Source: Prolixibacteraceae bacterium
GTDB lineage: Bacteria; Bacteroidota; Bacteroidia; Bacteroidales; Prolixibacteraceae
Assembly (NCBI GenBank): GCA_014380255.1
Contig: JACMKG010000437.1
Location: 1 to 7,569, forward strand
DNA: 7,569 nt
Reading direction: 5' to 3'
In this document: in pieces, positions 5,862 to 7,569 of the stretch
Layout: each line of letters begins with the position of its first letter
Position numbering within the stretch: position 1 is the stretch's first letter
Translations under genes and position numbers: made by a program
Notes under the pieces: model-generated
Told to the model about the DNA's origin: nothing
What the model saw: the letters and a program-made list of their open reading frames with translations, nothing else
The model's database searches: none

Positions 5862-7447
5862 TTCAGTGCCTGTTTTAAATAATTACTCAAACCTTTTTCA
5901 TCAAATCCCTGACAACGCCAGGCGATATATAAATCTGGGCGTACGAGGTAGCAACCGGCTTCCTTTATTCCAAACAGTTTGAAAAGGGATTGTGTTACGC
6001 TGTCATCCTCTATATGTTTAAGTGAAAGGACATTCTTATATTCCTGAACAACCGTTTGAAAGGATGCCGGTAGTAAATGCTTCCCAAATACAAACAGGTA
6101 AAAGGTGGTTGGGACTAATCCATCATCTAGAGATACCTTTTTGCCTCTTTGTTCATAAGTGAAATAAGGCAGACGTTCACCCGGTTTGGGTGAATGATCC
6201 GGGAAGTCGCCATGAGGGAAAGATGCTGTGAGATTGCTTTTTTTATACCTGATACCTATGCCCGATACGGAAGAGAAAATACGGCTGCAAAGATGAGGGC
6301 TTTTACTAAGTAGCGACAAGACAAGGGGAAGCACCCGTGGGAAAAGCTGCAACCGGGTAAACCTTGACAATACTGAATGGGAAGTCATAAAAGAATATAC
6401 CCAATCCGTATAACGAATAATGTTTAAGGCCAGGGGCCTTCTTTCGGCCTGATAAGTATCCAAAAGCTTTTCATCTGCTAATTCGTGAATCACAAAAGCC
6501 AGTTTCCATGCCAGGTTATGAGCATCCTGCAGACCGGTATTCATCCCCTGTGCACCCACTGGACTGTGCACATGAGCTGCATCGCCCATTAGAAAACACT
6601 GCTTATGTCTGAATAAGGTGGCACATCTGGAATGCGACCTGAAAACAGAGAACCACCGCGGTTTAGACAGATGTATCTCTGAAGACAGCTTCTTGCTGAA
6701 GAAGTTTCTCACTTCCTCAAAGCCTGCTTTCTCTTGTTGGATAACCGGGATAAGACCATCTATGCGCCATAGGTTTCCTTTCAAAGGAAAGAATCCTGAA
6801 GTAACATCGTTGGAAAAGAAAAAGAATATTTCTTTGGAAGATATGGGTAACCGGGCCTTGCAGTCGGTAATAAACAGCCTTGAAGCTTGAGTCTTTCCCG
6901 GGAAAGGAATATTCAGTTGTTTACGCACCACGCTTTCATGACCGTCAGCACCAATCAAAAACCTGGATTTCACAAGCTCTATCGAGCCGTCGGGCTTACT
7001 GATCTGTGAAGTCACCCTGTTATTCTCCTGGGTAAAGCCCATCAAAGATCGATCTCGTTCCACCCAATGCCCTTGATCCTTAAGAAACTGGCTAAGCAAG
7101 CTGACCGTTTGTCCTTGTTCAATCATCAGCAGGTAAGGGAAGCGGGTAAGGCTTTTACCAAAAGCACTCATATTGAGAAAGTAATTCTTTTTATGATTGA
7201 AGCGTATATGGATACCACGGGCAATAATACCTGCTTCCAAAGCCTTTTCTGCAATTCCCAACTGATGAAACACTTCCATGGTGCGGGCATGTACAATCAA
7301 GGCCCCTGAATAAACCGGGACAGATGTTTTTTTATCAATGATCCGAAATGAAATATGATGCAAGGCAAGCAAACAGCCCATCATCAGTCCAACCGGTCCT
7401 GCTCCGGCAATAAGGACATCCAACGGCTTGGCTGTATTAGTTTCCAT
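5858..7447 (-). CDS. FAD-dependent aromatic/polyketide-type monooxygenase (class A flavin hydroxylase)
   Basis: The protein has 529 residues from ATG 7447; ATG 7453 and TTG 7465 are in-frame alternatives. FAD binding is shown by VLIAGAGPVGL (11-21), the DG motif FLIGADGHESVVR (163-175), and the GD motif MGDAAHVHSPVGAQGMNTGLQDA (287-309), the hallmark set of the PHBH/FAD_binding_3 family. The region beyond about residue 430 resembles the thioredoxin-like C-terminal domain of phenol and polyketide hydroxylases, ending with YLVRPDLYIAWR (500-511). Such enzymes use NAD(P)H and O2 to hydroxylate phenols, quinones or polyketide rings. The start overlaps the end of the upstream methyltransferase frame by 11 bases, and the stop overlaps the next methyltransferase start by 4 bases, so these genes are almost certainly one translationally coupled operon. 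The substrate is unknown. There is no sign of damage. Confidence 0.93.
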   Translation of the reverse strand: METNTAKPLDVLIAGAGPVGLMMGCLLALHHISFRIIDKKTSVPVYSGALIVHARTMEVFHQLGIAEKALEAGIIARGIHIRFNHKKNYFLNMSAFGKSLTRFPYLLMIEQGQTVSLLSQFLKDQGHWVERDRSLMGFTQENNRVTSQISKPDGSIELVKSRFLIGADGHESVVRKQLNIPFPGKTQASRLFITDCKARLPISSKEIFFFFSNDVTSGFFPLKGNLWRIDGLIPVIQQEKAGFEEVRNFFSKKLSSEIHLSKPRWFSVFRSHSRCATLFRHKQCFLMGDAAHVHSPVGAQGMNTGLQDAHNLAWKLAFVIHELADEKLLDTYQAERRPLALNIIRYTDWVYSFMTSHSVLSRFTRLQLFPRVLPLVLSLLSKSPHLCSRIFSSVSGIGIRYKKSNLTASFPHGDFPDHSPKPGERLPYFTYEQRGKKVSLDDGLVPTTFYLFVFGKHLLPASFQTVVQEYKNVLSLKHIEDDSVTQSLFKLFGIKEAGCYLVRPDLYIAWRCQGFDEKGLSNYLKQALK

Positions 7448-7569
7448 GATCATTTGTTTTGGCAACGACCAAATACTTGAAGGCCCATCGTGCTTGTATG
7501 GAAAATACCCTTATTCCGGCCTCATACAACAACTTTTGCAACTCAACACGTGTAAAGGCCCGCAATACC
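7437..7569 (-). CDS. C-terminal end of a probable SAM-dependent methyltransferase (cut by the window edge)
   Basis: A minus-strand frame is open from the right edge to TAA at 7439-7437 and gives 43 residues beginning VLRAFTRVELQKLLYEAG and ending RWAFKYLVVAKTNDHGN. The pattern R-A-F/Y-T-R-x-E-L-x-x-L-L-x-x-A-G, then a short strand, then R-W-x-F-(K/R)-x-L-V-V-A is the usual last helix and strand of UbiE-like class I methyltransferases. The SAM-binding part lies outside the window, so the assignment rests on the tail alone. The frame ends inside the hydroxylase gene (11-base overlap with ATG 7447, 17 with ATG 7453). Tails of this type are familiar from methyltransferases encoded beside type III polyketide synthases and flavin monooxygenases, but whether that applies here is inference. 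Confidence 0.65.
   Translation of the reverse strand, partial: VLRAFTRVELQKLLYEAGIRVFSIQARWAFKYLVVAKTNDHGN

Noticed and set aside
6618..7309. + strand frames of 80-90 codons opposite the flavin hydroxylase
   Set aside because: They lie fully inside the hydroxylase gene, whose FAD motifs are intact; no independent support.
1..7569. CRISPR array, insertion sequence, tRNA or rRNA gene, or phage gene
   Set aside because: No regularly spaced repeats, transposase-like frames, terminal inverted repeats or RNA-gene motifs were seen on either strand.

Overview
The window looks like chromosomal DNA of a member of the Bacteroidota (Cytophaga/Sphingobacteria/Chitinophaga type). The evidence is the AT-rich sequence, the lack of Shine-Dalgarno sequences before clear start codons, a match to the Bacteroidota -7 element (TAnnTTTG), and a sigma-like protein whose closest recognisable relative is the short Bacteroidota primary sigma factor. 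The genus cannot be read from the sequence.

The left half (1-3256, all + strand) is a regulatory block. It holds the 3' part of a PAS-containing HisKA_3-type sensor kinase gene, a NarL/FixJ-type response regulator 56 bases downstream, two terminator-like hairpins, and a second, diverged copy of the response regulator with its own structured leader. Last comes a 149-residue protein that keeps only the core-binding and promoter-melting part (region 2) of a sigma-70 factor. The kinase and first regulator form an ordinary two-component pair. The second regulator and truncated sigma factor look like lineage-specific additions that may be diverging in function or decaying.

The middle (3257-3669) is a 293-base gene-free stretch followed by a 39-residue single-span membrane protein gene on the + strand. 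That gene ends one base from the stop codon of the convergent fumC gene.

The right half (3671-7569, all - strand, read right to left) is a tightly packed operon whose promoter lies beyond the window. It contains the last 43 codons of a probable methyltransferase, a class A FAD-dependent aromatic/polyketide-type hydroxylase overlapping it, a second SAM-dependent methyltransferase joined by an ATGA overlap, and class II fumarase (fumC) 10 bases further on. A hydroxylase with two methyltransferases is a typical tailoring set for a phenol, quinone or polyketide. No scaffold-building enzyme is visible, so any product is inference. The clearly unusual features are the region-2-only sigma-like protein beside a duplicated response regulator, the hairpin leader of that duplicate, and housekeeping fumC at the end of a tailoring operon, facing a tiny membrane protein gene.
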